Source: Novosphingobium sp. KCTC 2891
GTDB taxonomy: Bacteria > Pseudomonadota > Alphaproteobacteria > Sphingomonadales > Sphingomonadaceae
Direction of reading: 5' to 3'
Length of the DNA: 64,000 nucleotides
Assembly: GCF_025938155.1 (NCBI RefSeq)
Contig: NZ_JAPCZG010000003.1
Coordinates: forward strand, 372,001 to 436,000
Shown in pieces: positions 26,267-34,679 of the stretch (positions are counted from its first letter, which is position 1; each line of letters opens with the position of its first letter). The position numbers and the translations under genes are program-made. Below the pieces are notes generated by a model. It had not been told where the DNA came from. It saw only the letters and a program-made list of their open reading frames with translations, and did not search any database.

Positions 26267-26292
26267 GGAACCGGGCCTTGCCGCGGCGCGTT
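26267..26292 (+). promoter_or_regulatory. EcfG (general stress sigma) promoter of kup
   Basis: GGAAC at 26267-26271, 17 bases, CGTT at 26289-26292: an exact match to the alphaproteobacterial general-stress consensus GGAAC-N16/17-CGTT. Expected transcription start near 26299, about 115 bases before the kup ATG. Confidence 0.65.
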
Positions 26293-26413
26293 GGGCTGCC
26301 GTGCGCTGCCCTTCACTCCCATTGCGGGGGCCATGGGGCGGTGCTAAGCGCCGCGCCGGTTCGGACCCATCGTGGGCCGACAGCATTTGGCGTAGGCCGG
26401 GGGCTCGCTTGCC

Positions 26414-28366
26414 ATGAATGATGCCGTCGTTGAGGCCGGAGGGGCATCCTCTCACACGACTGACGGTCATTCCGGTCACGGAAGCGCCGCCCATGCCGCT
26501 CACGCCGGGCATAGCCAGAGCGGGCTGCTCAAGATGGCGGTCGGCGCTATCGGCGTGGTCTTCGGCGATATCGGTACCAGTCCGCTTTACGCGCTGCGCG
26601 ATACCTTCGCCGGCCATCACAAGCTCCCGCTCGACCAGCTCCATGTCTACGGCATCATCAGCCTGATGTTCTGGTCGATGATGATCATCGTGACGCTGAA
26701 ATACGTGTCGGTCATCATGCGCGCCGACAACAAGGGCGAAGGCGGCAGCCTCGCGCTGCTGGCGCTGATCAACCAGCACACATCGGGCAACCGCTGGGGC
26801 AAGGGCATCATCCTGCTCGGCGTGTTCGCCACGGCGCTGTTCTACGGCGATTCGATGATCACCCCGGCCGTCTCGGTGATGGGTGCGATCGAGGGCGTCG
26901 CGGTCTACCGGCCGGAAATGCACCCGCTGATCGTGCCGATGGTGGTGGTGATCCTGGTCGGGCTGTTCATGATCCAGAGCCGGGGGACAGAGAAGGTCGC
27001 CACGTTCTTCGGCCCGATCATGCTGTTCTACTTCGCCACGATCTCGGTGCTCGGCCTGATCAGCATCCTGCAATTGCCGCACGTCATCACCGCGCTCAGC
27101 CCGCACCACGCGGTCGAAATGTTCCTTGCCGATCCGTTCCGCGGCTTCCTCGCGATGGGCGCGGCGGTGCTCGCGGTGACCGGCGCCGAAGCGCTCTATG
27201 CCGACATGGGCCACTTCGGGCGCAGCCCGATCCGGATGTCGTGGCTGGTGTTCGTGCTGCCCGCGCTGGTCCTCAACTATCTCGGCCAGGCCTCGCTGCT
27301 GATGCGCAACCCGGCGGCGCTGGAAAGCCCGTTTTATTTCCTCGCCCCTGAATGGTTCCAGTGGCCGTTGCTGATCCTCGCCAGCCTGGCGGCGGTGATC
27401 GCGTCGCAGGCGGTGATTTCGGGCGCGTTCTCGGTCACCCAGCAGGCGATCCAGCTCGGCTTCATCCCGCGCATGACGATCAAGCACACCAGCACGGCGG
27501 CGGGGCAGATCTACATCCCGGTGATCAACTTCGCGCTGATGATCGCGGTCATCCTGCTGGTGCTGGTGTTCCAGCGTTCGTCCAACCTGACCGCAGCCTA
27601 TGGCATCGCCGTCACCGGCGCGATGCTGATCGACAACTTCCTGCTGGCGGTGGTGCTGTTCAAGCTGTGGCACTGGAAGCCGGTCTACTCGATCGGGCTG
27701 CTCGTGCTGTTCTTCGTGATCGACGCAGGCTACCTCGGCGCCAACCTGACCAAGATCCCGGATGGCGGCTGGGTGCCGCTGCTGATGGGCGTAGCGATCT
27801 TCACGCTGCTCACCACATGGTCGCGCGGGCGTGCGCTGATGCGGCAGGGCATGGCCGAAGGCTCGATCCCGCTGGAGGTGTTCACCAAGTCTGCGCACAA
27901 CAGCGCGGCGCGGGTGCCCGGCACGGCTGTGTTCATGGCCTCGACCTCGGCCGGCGTGCCGTCGGCGCTGCTGCACAACATCAAGCACAACAAGGTGCTG
28001 CACGAACGCGTCGTCATCCTCACCGTGCAGATCGCGGACGTGCCCTATGTCGATGCGGGTGAACAGTCGGCGGCGAAGGACTATGGCAACGGCTTCTACC
28101 GCCTGACCCTGCGCTTCGGCTTCCTGGAGGAAACCGACGTGCCCGCCGCGCTCAAGCGCGTGTCGATGTGCGGCACCCCGTTCGACATGATGAAGACCAG
28201 TTTCTTCCTGTCGCGCCAGACGCTGATCCCGTCGGACAAGCCGGGCATGGCCCTGTGGCGTGAAAAGCTGTTCGCGTGGATGCTGCGCAATGCTGCGAGC
28301 GCGATGGAGTTCTTCCGTCTGCCGACCAACCGCGTGGTCGAACTGGGTAGCCAGCTCAAGATCTGA
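26414..28366 (+). CDS. kup: Potassium uptake transporter Kup
   Basis: 650 residues, about 12 membrane helices and a C-terminal cytoplasmic domain. The KUP/HAK signature '[19 protein letters not shown]' is intact, followed by '[14 protein letters not shown]'. It imports potassium with protons, mainly in acid or osmotic stress. The first 36 residues are unusually rich in His (seven or more), Gly and Ala, a possible metal- or pH-responsive extension. A perfect EcfG promoter lies upstream, which would place potassium uptake in the general stress response. The HWE kinase follows on the same strand after 106 bases. Confidence 0.95.
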   Translation: MNDAVVEAGGASSHTTDGHSGHGSAAHAAHAGHSQSGLLKMAVGAIGVVFGDIGTSPLYALRDTFAGHHKLPLDQLHVYGIISLMFWSMMIIVTLKYVSVIMRADNKGEGGSLALLALINQHTSGNRWGKGIILLGVFATALFYGDSMITPAVSVMGAIEGVAVYRPEMHPLIVPMVVVILVGLFMIQSRGTEKVATFFGPIMLFYFATISVLGLISILQLPHVITALSPHHAVEMFLADPFRGFLAMGAAVLAVTGAEALYADMGHFGRSPIRMSWLVFVLPALVLNYLGQASLLMRNPAALESPFYFLAPEWFQWPLLILASLAAVIASQAVISGAFSVTQQAIQLGFIPRMTIKHTSTAAGQIYIPVINFALMIAVILLVLVFQRSSNLTAAYGIAVTGAMLIDNFLLAVVLFKLWHWKPVYSIGLLVLFFVIDAGYLGANLTKIPDGGWVPLLMGVAIFTLLTTWSRGRALMRQGMAEGSIPLEVFTKSAHNSAARVPGTAVFMASTSAGVPSALLHNIKHNKVLHERVVILTVQIADVPYVDAGEQSAAKDYGNGFYRLTLRFGFLEETDVPAALKRVSMCGTPFDMMKTSFFLSRQTLIPSDKPGMALWREKLFAWMLRNAASAMEFFRLPTNRVVELGSQLKI

Positions 28367-28472
28367 TTGCCCGCGGGGGCAATGATTTGAACGGTGCGCC
28401 GCGAATGCGTTGGAATGACGGCAAAGCGTGGTAGGGTCGGCCGACAAGGTTTGCGGGGACCGACCAGACGTG

Positions 28473-29426
28473 ATGCAGAGCGCCGCGGTTCTCCGCGAAA
28501 TCCTTGATGCGCAGCTTGAAATGGTGTGTCGCTTCCGTGCGGACGGGACGATTCTCTACGCCAACCGCGCCTATGCGGCTTCGCTGGGCGAGTTGCCTGA
28601 GGCGCTGGCCGGCCGCAACCTGTGGCAGTTCATCGTCGGCGAGGACCGGGCCTCCGTGCAGGAGCAGCTGGACCAGCTGTCTCCCGAGAATGTCGAGCTG
28701 ACGATCGAAAACCGGTTCGAGACGAACGATGGGCCGCGCTGGACGCTGTGGCGCAACCATGCGCTGGAATTCGACGGAGAAGGGCGGCTGGCCGTCGCGC
28801 AGTCCACCGGCATCGACATCACCGAGCGGCGTTTGCTGGAGGAGCGCACCGCGCTGCTGATCGACGAACTGAACCACCGTGTGAAGAACACGCTGATGGT
28901 CGTGCAGGCGATGGCGCAGCAGACTTTCCGCGGCGCGGCGCTGCCCGCCGAGCCGGTGGTCAAGTTCAACGAGCGCCTTTCGGCACTGGCCGGTGCGCAC
29001 ACCACGCTCAGCCGTGCGAGCTGGGCGGGGGCCTCGCTGGAGGAGATCATCCGCCAGGGCACCGCGATCTGCGGCGGCGCTGTGCTTCACCTGTCCGGCC
29101 CCGAGGTGATGGTGACGGCCGAGCCGACCGTCCCGCTGATCATGGTCATGCACGAGCTTTCCACCAATGCGATGAAGTATGGCGCGCTTTCGGGCAGCGA
29201 GGGCCGGGTCGATGTGAGCTGGACCGTCGATCCGGCAAGCGGCTGGATTGCGATCGAATGGCGCGAGCGCGGCGGCCCGCGGGTGGCGGCGCCGCAGCGC
29301 AAGGGCTTCGGGTCGCGCATGATCGAAGGCGCGGTGTCGCGCCAGCTGAGCGGGCGGGCGGAGGTGGTCTATGATCCTGCGGGACTGGTCTGCCGGATCG
29401 CCTTTCCGGGCGCGGTGGCGGCATGA
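28473..29426 (+). CDS. PAS-HWE family sensor histidine kinase
   Basis: 317 residues from ATG 28473 (GTG 28428 is in frame and possible). PAS/PAC at about 10-120; HWE-type dimerisation with phospho-acceptor His135 in 'ELNHRVKNTLMVVQAMAQQ'; ATPase domain with 'HELSTNAMKYGALS' and the W-x-E motif 'IEWRERGGP'. No membrane segment, so it senses a cytoplasmic signal through PAS. HWE kinases of this class often phosphorylate PhyR or FATGUY single-domain regulators in the general stress pathway. The receiver gene overlaps it by four bases, so they are partners. Confidence 0.92.
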   Translation: MQSAAVLREILDAQLEMVCRFRADGTILYANRAYAASLGELPEALAGRNLWQFIVGEDRASVQEQLDQLSPENVELTIENRFETNDGPRWTLWRNHALEFDGEGRLAVAQSTGIDITERRLLEERTALLIDELNHRVKNTLMVVQAMAQQTFRGAALPAEPVVKFNERLSALAGAHTTLSRASWAGASLEEIIRQGTAICGGAVLHLSGPEVMVTAEPTVPLIMVMHELSTNAMKYGALSGSEGRVDVSWTVDPASGWIAIEWRERGGPRVAAPQRKGFGSRMIEGAVSRQLSGRAEVVYDPAGLVCRIAFPGAVAA

Positions 29427-29776
29427 CGATCGCAGGCAAGCGCATCCTGATCGTGGAGGACGAATTCATCGTCGCCGCGATGCTGGGCGATATCCTGGAG
29501 GATGAGGGCGCGGTGCTGCTCGGGCCGGCAGGAACCCTGGCCGAAGGGCTGGCACTGGCCGGCGGTGAGGCGCTCGACGCGGCGGTTCTCGATTGGAACC
29601 TGGGCGGTGAACCCGGTGCCCCGATCGCACGCGCCTTGCGCGAGCGCGGCGTGCCGTTCGTAATCGCCACGGGTTATGGCGTGGTGCAGGACGAATTTTC
29701 GGGCGTGACCGTCCTGTCGAAGCCCTATCAACCGGGCGCGCTCGTTGCCGAACTCGCCCGGCTGACCGGAGGCTGA
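29423..29776 (+). CDS. Single-domain response regulator, FATGUY-like
   Basis: 117 residues, a receiver only, with phospho-acceptor Asp57 in 'AVLDWNLGG', acidic pair 'VEDEF' and the Lys in 'LSKPYQP'. The segment 'PFVIATGYG' resembles the FATGUY signature of alphaproteobacterial single-domain regulators such as SdrG (Ile in place of the first Phe). With no output domain it must act by protein contact or as a phosphate shuttle. ATGA overlap with the HWE kinase. It ends two bases from the stop of the convergent lipoprotein gene. Confidence 0.92.
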   Translation: MTIAGKRILIVEDEFIVAAMLGDILEDEGAVLLGPAGTLAEGLALAGGEALDAAVLDWNLGGEPGAPIARALRERGVPFVIATGYGVVQDEFSGVTVLSKPYQPGALVAELARLTGG

Positions 29777-29778
29777 TC

Positions 29779-30111
29779 TTAGTCGCGCTTCGCCTTGGCG
29801 ACCGATTCGTTCTGAACGGTGGCTTCGGCTTCGGCGGCACCCTGCTTCACGTGGCTGCCCATCTTGTCGGCAGCGGCGGCGGCGCGGTCGGCTGCTTCGC
29901 CGGCGTTGTCCACTGCCTTGCTCGCAGCGTCGCTGACCGCGTCGGCCCCGGTGCTGGCGGCATCGCCCACATCGGTTGCGGCAGCGGCCACGTCGTTGGC
30001 GGCGGAGGAGGCGGTCTCAGACGCGTTGTCCTGGGTCTTTTCCGAGCAGGCAGAAAGCGCGAGAGCGCCGGCGGCGGCGAACGACATGGCGGCGATGGAA
30101 AGCTTGCGCAT
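29779..30111 (-). CDS. Small Ala/Asp-rich lipoprotein, probable stress protein
   Basis: 110 residues. The signal peptide ends in lipobox LSAC, so it should be a lipoprotein. The mature part is almost entirely Ala, Asp, Lys, Ser and Thr in helical repeats ('AADKMGSHVKQGAAEAEA'), resembling LEA/apolipoprotein-like amphipathic helices; no enzyme motif. ATG 30111 is chosen because it gives the clean signal. A perfect EcfG promoter lies about 77-101 bases upstream, so it is probably part of the general stress regulon. Molecular role unknown. Confidence 0.8.
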   Translation of the reverse strand: MRKLSIAAMSFAAAGALALSACSEKTQDNASETASSAANDVAAAATDVGDAASTGADAVSDAASKAVDNAGEAADRAAAAADKMGSHVKQGAAEAEATVQNESVAKAKRD

Positions 30112-30187
30112 AAAGGTCTTGCTCCAATCCCTGGATAGTGACGGCGTAACAGAAAGCCCTGCGTTCGAACGCCGGGCATGGCCGGCC

Positions 30188-30212
30188 AACGCATGGGGCT
30201 GGTTGCGGTTCC
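30188..30212 (-). promoter_or_regulatory. EcfG (general stress sigma) promoter of lipoprotein gene
   Basis: On the minus strand GGAAC (30212-30208), 16 bases, CGTT (30191-30188): exact consensus. Predicted start near 30181, leaving a 70-base leader before the ATG at 30111. Confidence 0.7.
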
Positions 30213-30223
30213 CCGCAAACGGA

Positions 30224-30289
30224 AGCGGCGCGCCGCCCGGGTGGGGCGACGCGCCGCTTTGGTGGCCTTCAGGCGCGTGTCGCGCGCCT
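30224..30289 (-). terminator. Two GC hairpins between puuD and lipoprotein gene
   Basis: Hairpin 1 pairs 30224-30232 with 30250-30258 (nine pairs). Hairpin 2 pairs 30271-30277 with 30283-30289 (seven pairs). They lie after the PuuD-like gene on the minus strand and just upstream of the EcfG promoter, so they probably insulate the two. No strong T-run. Confidence 0.45.
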
Positions 30290-30299
30290 TCGGGCTTTG

Positions 30300-30327
30300 T
30301 CAGGTGTCGTTAGGTGCCGTTCAGGTC
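30300..30327 (-). repeat. 28-bp dispersed repeat, copy A
   Basis: Minus-strand sequence identical to 61007-61034. It starts on the last two bases of the PuuD-like stop codon and runs into the 3' region. It contains three CCT(G)A-type words spaced ten to eleven bases apart (start GACCTGAACGG, end ACACCTGA). Confidence 0.8.
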
Positions 30328-30901
30328 AACCCAGGTTGGCGCTGACCATGCAGTACAGCATCGGCAGCGACAGCAGCAGGTTGGTGCGGCTGGCGGCCAG
30401 CGCGCGCGGCGCGGCAGCGGCCTTCTCTTCGGCCGAGGCTTCGACGATGCCGAGGATCTTCTTCTGCGCGGGCCAGATGATGAACCACACGTTGAAGGCC
30501 ATGATGATCGCCAGCCACATGCCGATGCCGATCAGGTTCTCGGCCTTGCTGTAGCCGCTCAGCGTCAGTGCGCGGTGACCGTAGCCGCTGACGATCGCGA
30601 TAACGAGACCGGTGATCACGGTCAGCAGTGCGGCGTAGCGGAAGAAGAAGAACACCTTCGGCGCGATGTGGCCCGTGATGGCGCCCTTCTGCTCGGCGGG
30701 GATCTTGGGCATCGTCGGCACCTGCACGAAGTTCAGGTAGTAGAGCAGCCCGATCCACAGGATACCGAAGAACACGTGCAGCCAACGGAAAACGGAATTG
30801 ACGGTGACCGCCACGTCCGGGCTGTAAGCGAACATCAGTGCGATCGCCGCGACCAGGCCGACGGCTAGCACGAGGTGCAGGTTTCCGAAGAATTTCGCCA
30901 T
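30326..30901 (-). CDS. PuuD-like (urate hydroxylase N-domain) membrane protein
   Basis: 191 residues with about four membrane helices. Motifs such as 'VNSVFRWLHVFFGILWIGLLYYLNF' in part and 'NVWFIIWPAQKKIL' match the membrane domain of PuuD (Urate_ox_N). In full PuuD this domain is followed by a cytochrome c domain; here the protein ends after the helices, so a urate role is doubtful and it may be a stand-alone heme or electron-transfer membrane protein. Conserved His occur in the second helix and 'ITGHIAPK'. No purine-degradation gene is nearby. Confidence 0.75.
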   Translation of the reverse strand: MAKFFGNLHLVLAVGLVAAIALMFAYSPDVAVTVNSVFRWLHVFFGILWIGLLYYLNFVQVPTMPKIPAEQKGAITGHIAPKVFFFFRYAALLTVITGLVIAIVSGYGHRALTLSGYSKAENLIGIGMWLAIIMAFNVWFIIWPAQKKILGIVEASAEEKAAAAPRALAASRTNLLLSLPMLYCMVSANLG

Positions 30902-31032
30902 TATTTCCCCCTTATATCAATGTTATGCGATGCCGTGCGTGAGCCTGGCCAGGCCCCGGCCACCGGCATTCGACACGCATATTAGGGGGCGTGTAAGGAT
31001 TGTCACACCATTTTCAAATGCGGCAGGCCGTT

Positions 31033-31689
31033 TCAGTCGTGCGGCGGGTTCTGCTCGACCTCGGTCGTGGCCTCCTCGCCAAGGCCGTGCTTCATCAGCA
31101 TCGGGATTTGCGCGAAGGTGAAAAGGAACGACAGCGCGGTCACGCCCCACAGCTTGGCCTGGAGCCAGCCATCGAAGCTGAGCGTGTGGCGCAGCACTTC
31201 GTTGAGGCCGGCAAGGAACAGGAAGAAGAAGGCCCAGTTGCGCGAAAGCTTGAGCCAGCCTTCGTCCGACAGGCCGTCGAACGCGCTTTGGAGCAGCGTG
31301 CGCAGCACCGGCTTGCCGCGCCACAACCCGCCGAACAGGACGGCGGCGAACAGCAGGTAGATCGCGGTCGGCTTGACCTGGATCCAGAACGGATCGCCCA
31401 GCAGCACGGTCAGCGTGCCGAAGCCGACGATCAACGCGGTCGACAGCCAGAGCATCGGCGAAATCTTGCCCAGCCGCCACTTCGACACGATCAGCGCCAG
31501 TACCGTCGCGCCCATGAACACCATGGTCGACTTGGTCACGGCGACCGCAGCGCCGACTTCGAGGCCGGAACCGGACCCGTCCTTGGGGCTGAACGCCTTG
31601 TAGGCGAGGAAGAACACCAGCAGGGGGCCGTAGTCGACCGCAAGGTTCACCCACGAGGACTTGGGCTTTTGCGTAGGCTCAGCGTTCAC
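31033..31689 (-). CDS. yciB: Inner membrane septation protein YciB/IspZ
   Basis: 218 residues with about five helices and the family motifs 'YGPLLVFFLAY', 'KPTAIYLLFA' and 'LNEVLRHTLSFDGW' in part. YciB/IspZ contributes to cell-envelope integrity and septation. GTG start at 31689 overlaps the ftsY stop (GTGA). Last gene of dapF-mtaB-ftsY-yciB. Confidence 0.92.
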   Translation of the reverse strand: MNAEPTQKPKSSWVNLAVDYGPLLVFFLAYKAFSPKDGSGSGLEVGAAVAVTKSTMVFMGATVLALIVSKWRLGKISPMLWLSTALIVGFGTLTVLLGDPFWIQVKPTAIYLLFAAVLFGGLWRGKPVLRTLLQSAFDGLSDEGWLKLSRNWAFFFLFLAGLNEVLRHTLSFDGWLQAKLWGVTALSFLFTFAQIPMLMKHGLGEEATTEVEQNPPHD

Positions 31690-32624
31690 TGGAACACTCC
31701 CGCGATGACCTTGGCGAGCAGGTCGGGATCGAACGGGCGCAGGTCGTCGATCTTCTCGCCGACGCCGATGGCATGGATCGGCAGGCCATATTGCTCCGCC
31801 GCCGCGACCAGCACGCCGCCGCGCGCGGTGCCGTCGAGCTTGGTCATGATGAGGCCGGTCACGCCCGCCACTTCCTTGAACGTCTCGATCTGCTGGAGCG
31901 CGTTCTGGCCGTTGGTGGCGTCGAGCACGAGGACCACGTCGTGCGGCGCTTCCGGATTGAGGCGGCCGAGCACGCGGCGGATCTTGGCCAGTTCTTCCAT
32001 CAGCTCGCGCTTGTTCTGGAGGCGGCCGGCCGTGTCGACGATCAGCGCGTCGATGCCGGTTTCGGTCGCCGACTTGACCGCGTCGAATACGATCGAGGCG
32101 GGATCGCCGCCCTCAGGGCCGGTGACGATGGGCACGTCCAGCCTATCTGCCCAGACCTTGAGCTGGCCGATGGCGGCGGCGCGGAACGTGTCGCCTGCGG
32201 CGAGCATCACGCCGTAGTCCTGTTCCTGGAACAGGTGGGCGAGCTTGGCGATGGTGGTGGTCTTGCCCGATCCGTTGACGCCGATGACGAGGATCACCTG
32301 CGGGCGGGGGAAGGCGACGACATCGAGCGGCTTGGCCACAGGGCGCAGGATCGCGGCGATTTCCTCGGCCACCGCCTCACGCAGGGTATGGTCGTCCAGC
32401 CCCTTGTCGAAGCGCGCGGCGGCGAGCCGTTCGCGGATACGCCCGGCGGCGCGCGGGCCGAGATCGGACAGGATCAGCGCGTCTTCGATGTCGTCCAGTT
32501 GCTCCGGGTTCAGCCGGGTCGTCCCGGAATAGCCGGTGAGATTGCCGGCGAGGCGTTCGGAAGTCTTGCGGAAACCGCCAAGAAGGCGGTCCGACCAGCT
32601 CGACGTGTCCGGCTCGGGGCTCAT
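31686..32624 (-). CDS. ftsY: Signal recognition particle receptor FtsY
   Basis: 312 residues: a short N domain and the SRP GTPase G domain. P-loop 'GVNGSGKTTT' from residue 115, then 'AAGDTFRAAAIGQL', 'VDTAGRLQNK' and 'TKLDGTARGG'. FtsY docks ribosome-SRP complexes at the membrane. It lacks the long acidic A domain of E. coli FtsY, normal in this class. Overlaps mtaB and yciB by four bases each. Its partner Ffh is encoded 4 kb away on the other strand. Confidence 0.97.
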   Translation of the reverse strand: MSPEPDTSSWSDRLLGGFRKTSERLAGNLTGYSGTTRLNPEQLDDIEDALILSDLGPRAAGRIRERLAAARFDKGLDDHTLREAVAEEIAAILRPVAKPLDVVAFPRPQVILVIGVNGSGKTTTIAKLAHLFQEQDYGVMLAAGDTFRAAAIGQLKVWADRLDVPIVTGPEGGDPASIVFDAVKSATETGIDALIVDTAGRLQNKRELMEELAKIRRVLGRLNPEAPHDVVLVLDATNGQNALQQIETFKEVAGVTGLIMTKLDGTARGGVLVAAAEQYGLPIHAIGVGEKIDDLRPFDPDLLAKVIAGVFQ

Positions 32625-33808
32625 GCCAGCATTCCTTCGATGATCCTTGTGGGCGTGAGAGTAACGATGCTGCCGGGAAGCGTTCCCTGCGGCAGGCGGT
32701 AGGGGGCGAATTCGGGGGAATGGCCGGTGCCGTCGCGTTCGGCAAGCACTTCGCGCGGGCGCCCGACCAGACCGGCCAGCCAGCGCGCGCGCTCGGCGGC
32801 AACGGCGGCGCGCACTTCGGCGGCGCGTTCCCGCACCAGCGGCGGCGGCACTTGCGGCATCCGCGCGGCGGGCGTGCCGGGGCGGGGGGAATAGGGAAAG
32901 ACGTGGCCGTGGACGATGCCGCAGGCCGCCACGATCGACACGTTCTCGGCGTGCATCGCGGCGGTTTCGGTGGGGAAGCCAGCGATGAGATCGGCGCCGA
33001 GCGCGATGTCGGGCCGCGCGGCGTGCAGGCGTTCGGCCAGCGCGATGGCCTGTGCGCGGCTGTGGCGGCGCTTCATCCGCTTGAGGATCATGTCGTCGCC
33101 CGACTGGAGCGACAGGTGGACGTGCGGCATGATCCGGGCCTCGCCGGTGACAAGCTCGAACAGCAGGCCGTCGATTTCCACCCCGTCGAGCGAAGACAGG
33201 CGCAGGCGCGGGAGCCGGGGGAAGGCGGCAAGGATCGCGGCGACGAGATCGCCAAGGCGCGGGGTCCCGGGCAGATCCGCGCCCCAGCCGGTGACGTCGA
33301 CGCCGGTCAGGACCACTTCGTTCACGCCGAGCGCAAGGTGGCCTTCGATGGCGCGCAGGACATCGGTGACGGGAGCCGAGACGCTGGCGCCGCGCCCCTG
33401 CGGGATGATGCAGAACGTGCAGGCGTGATCGCAGCCGGTCTGCACCGGCACGAAGGCGCGGGTGTGGTGCGCGCTGGCGGCGGGCTGGACAGTGGCTTGG
33501 GCGGCGGCGTCCGGTCGCCATGCCGCCGGGTCAGCCTTGGCGGGATTGGCAACCACGCCGTCCACTTCGGGCATGGCGGCGAAGCTGTCCGGCTCGATGG
33601 TGGCGGCGCAGCCGGTGACGAGCAGGCGGGCGCCCGGGTGGGCGCGGCGCAGACGGCGGACCGCGCGGCGCGACTGGCGTACCGCCTCTGCGGTGACGGC
33701 GCAGGAATTGACCACGACCGTGGGCGGCCCGCCTGCCAGCATGGCGCGGATCGTCTCGCTTTCGGCGAGGTTCAGCCGGCAGCCCAGCGTGACGACGTCT
33801 CCGCTCAC
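32621..33808 (-). CDS. mtaB: tRNA (ms2t6A37) methylthiotransferase MtaB
   Basis: 395 residues. UPF0004-type N-domain with 'VTLGCRLNLAESE' and cysteines in 'NSCAVT' and 'TGCAA' for one Fe-S cluster; radical SAM cluster motif C126-DHA-C130-TF-C133; TRAM-like end. It adds a methylthio group to t6A37 of ANN-decoding tRNAs. The GTG start at 33808 overlaps the dapF stop (GTGA). The dapF-mtaB-ftsY order is common in alphaproteobacteria. Confidence 0.93.
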   Translation of the reverse strand: MSGDVVTLGCRLNLAESETIRAMLAGGPPTVVVNSCAVTAEAVRQSRRAVRRLRRAHPGARLLVTGCAATIEPDSFAAMPEVDGVVANPAKADPAAWRPDAAAQATVQPAASAHHTRAFVPVQTGCDHACTFCIIPQGRGASVSAPVTDVLRAIEGHLALGVNEVVLTGVDVTGWGADLPGTPRLGDLVAAILAAFPRLPRLRLSSLDGVEIDGLLFELVTGEARIMPHVHLSLQSGDDMILKRMKRRHSRAQAIALAERLHAARPDIALGADLIAGFPTETAAMHAENVSIVAACGIVHGHVFPYSPRPGTPAARMPQVPPPLVRERAAEVRAAVAAERARWLAGLVGRPREVLAERDGTGHSPEFAPYRLPQGTLPGSIVTLTPTRIIEGMLA

Positions 33809-34614
33809 GCGGGGTAGTCCGCGTCCTCGAACGTGCCTTCGAAGCTGGTGGCAGCAGGGCCGGTCATCAGGATCGTGCCTTCGGCCGTCCATTCGATCAC
33901 CAGCGGCCCGCCGGGAAGATCGACAGTGACCTTGCGACCGGTCAGCTTGCGCCGCATCGCGCCGATGGCGGTGGCGCAGGCGCCGGTGCCGCAGGCGCGG
34001 GTGAGGCCGGCGCCGCGTTCCCACACGCGCAGCGCGAGGTGGTCGGGCCCGATCAGGCTGGCGACGTTGACGTTGATCCGTTCGGGAAACAGCGGGTCGT
34101 TCTCGATCAGCGGGCCAAGCCGGGCGAGATCGACCGCGTGCGTATCGGGCACGAAGAAGATCACGTGCGGGTTGCCGACATTGACCGCGGTGGGCGCGTC
34201 CAGGTTTTCCCAGCCGACGGGCATGGTCAGCGTGTCCATCGCATAAGCGAGCGGGATCGCGTCCCAGTCGAAGCGGGGCTGGCCCATGTCCACGGTCACG
34301 CCGTCCGGCCCGGCATCGGAGCGGATCAGCCCGCCCAGCGTCTCGATCGTCTGCGTGCCGCCCAGCAGCAGGCCCACCGCGCGGCTGGCATTGCCGCAGG
34401 CCTCGACTTCGCCGCCGTCGTTGTTGAAGATTCGCATCCGGACGTCGGCCACGGCCGATGGCTCCAGCACGATCAGCTGGTCGCAGCCGATGCCGGTGCG
34501 CCGGTCGGCGAGGGCGGCGGCGCGGGCGTGGGACATGGGCACCGCGGTTTCGCGGGCGTCGATCACCACGAAATCGTTGCCGAGGCCGTGCATCTTGCGA
34601 AAGGGAACGCGCAT
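33805..34614 (-). CDS. dapF: Diaminopimelate epimerase
   Basis: 269 residues. DapF converts LL- to meso-diaminopimelate for lysine and peptidoglycan. The two catalytic cysteines are C73 ('VEACGNASR') and C208 ('RACGTGACA'). N-terminus 'FRKMHGLGNDFVVID' is typical; ATG 34614 is chosen for this reason over 34650. First gene of a four-gene, fully overlapping operon. Confidence 0.97.
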   Translation of the reverse strand: MRVPFRKMHGLGNDFVVIDARETAVPMSHARAAALADRRTGIGCDQLIVLEPSAVADVRMRIFNNDGGEVEACGNASRAVGLLLGGTQTIETLGGLIRSDAGPDGVTVDMGQPRFDWDAIPLAYAMDTLTMPVGWENLDAPTAVNVGNPHVIFFVPDTHAVDLARLGPLIENDPLFPERINVNVASLIGPDHLALRVWERGAGLTRACGTGACATAIGAMRRKLTGRKVTVDLPGGPLVIEWTAEGTILMTGPAATSFEGTFEDADYPA

Positions 34615-34679
34615 GGGGCGCGATCTAGGCTCCCGGCGCTCCCGGCGCAATGCGCGGGTGCGGGCTTTTTGCGCGGCGT

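Noticed and set aside
28388..28411. TGAAC-N15-CGTT before the HWE kinase
   Set aside because: One mismatch in the -35 element and spacing one base too short for EcfG; not called, though kinase autoregulation by the stress sigma factor would be logical.
25451..28447. A minus-strand open frame of nearly 1000 codons opposite ccmH-kup
   Set aside because: Antisense to clearly recognised genes; composition typical of shadow frames.
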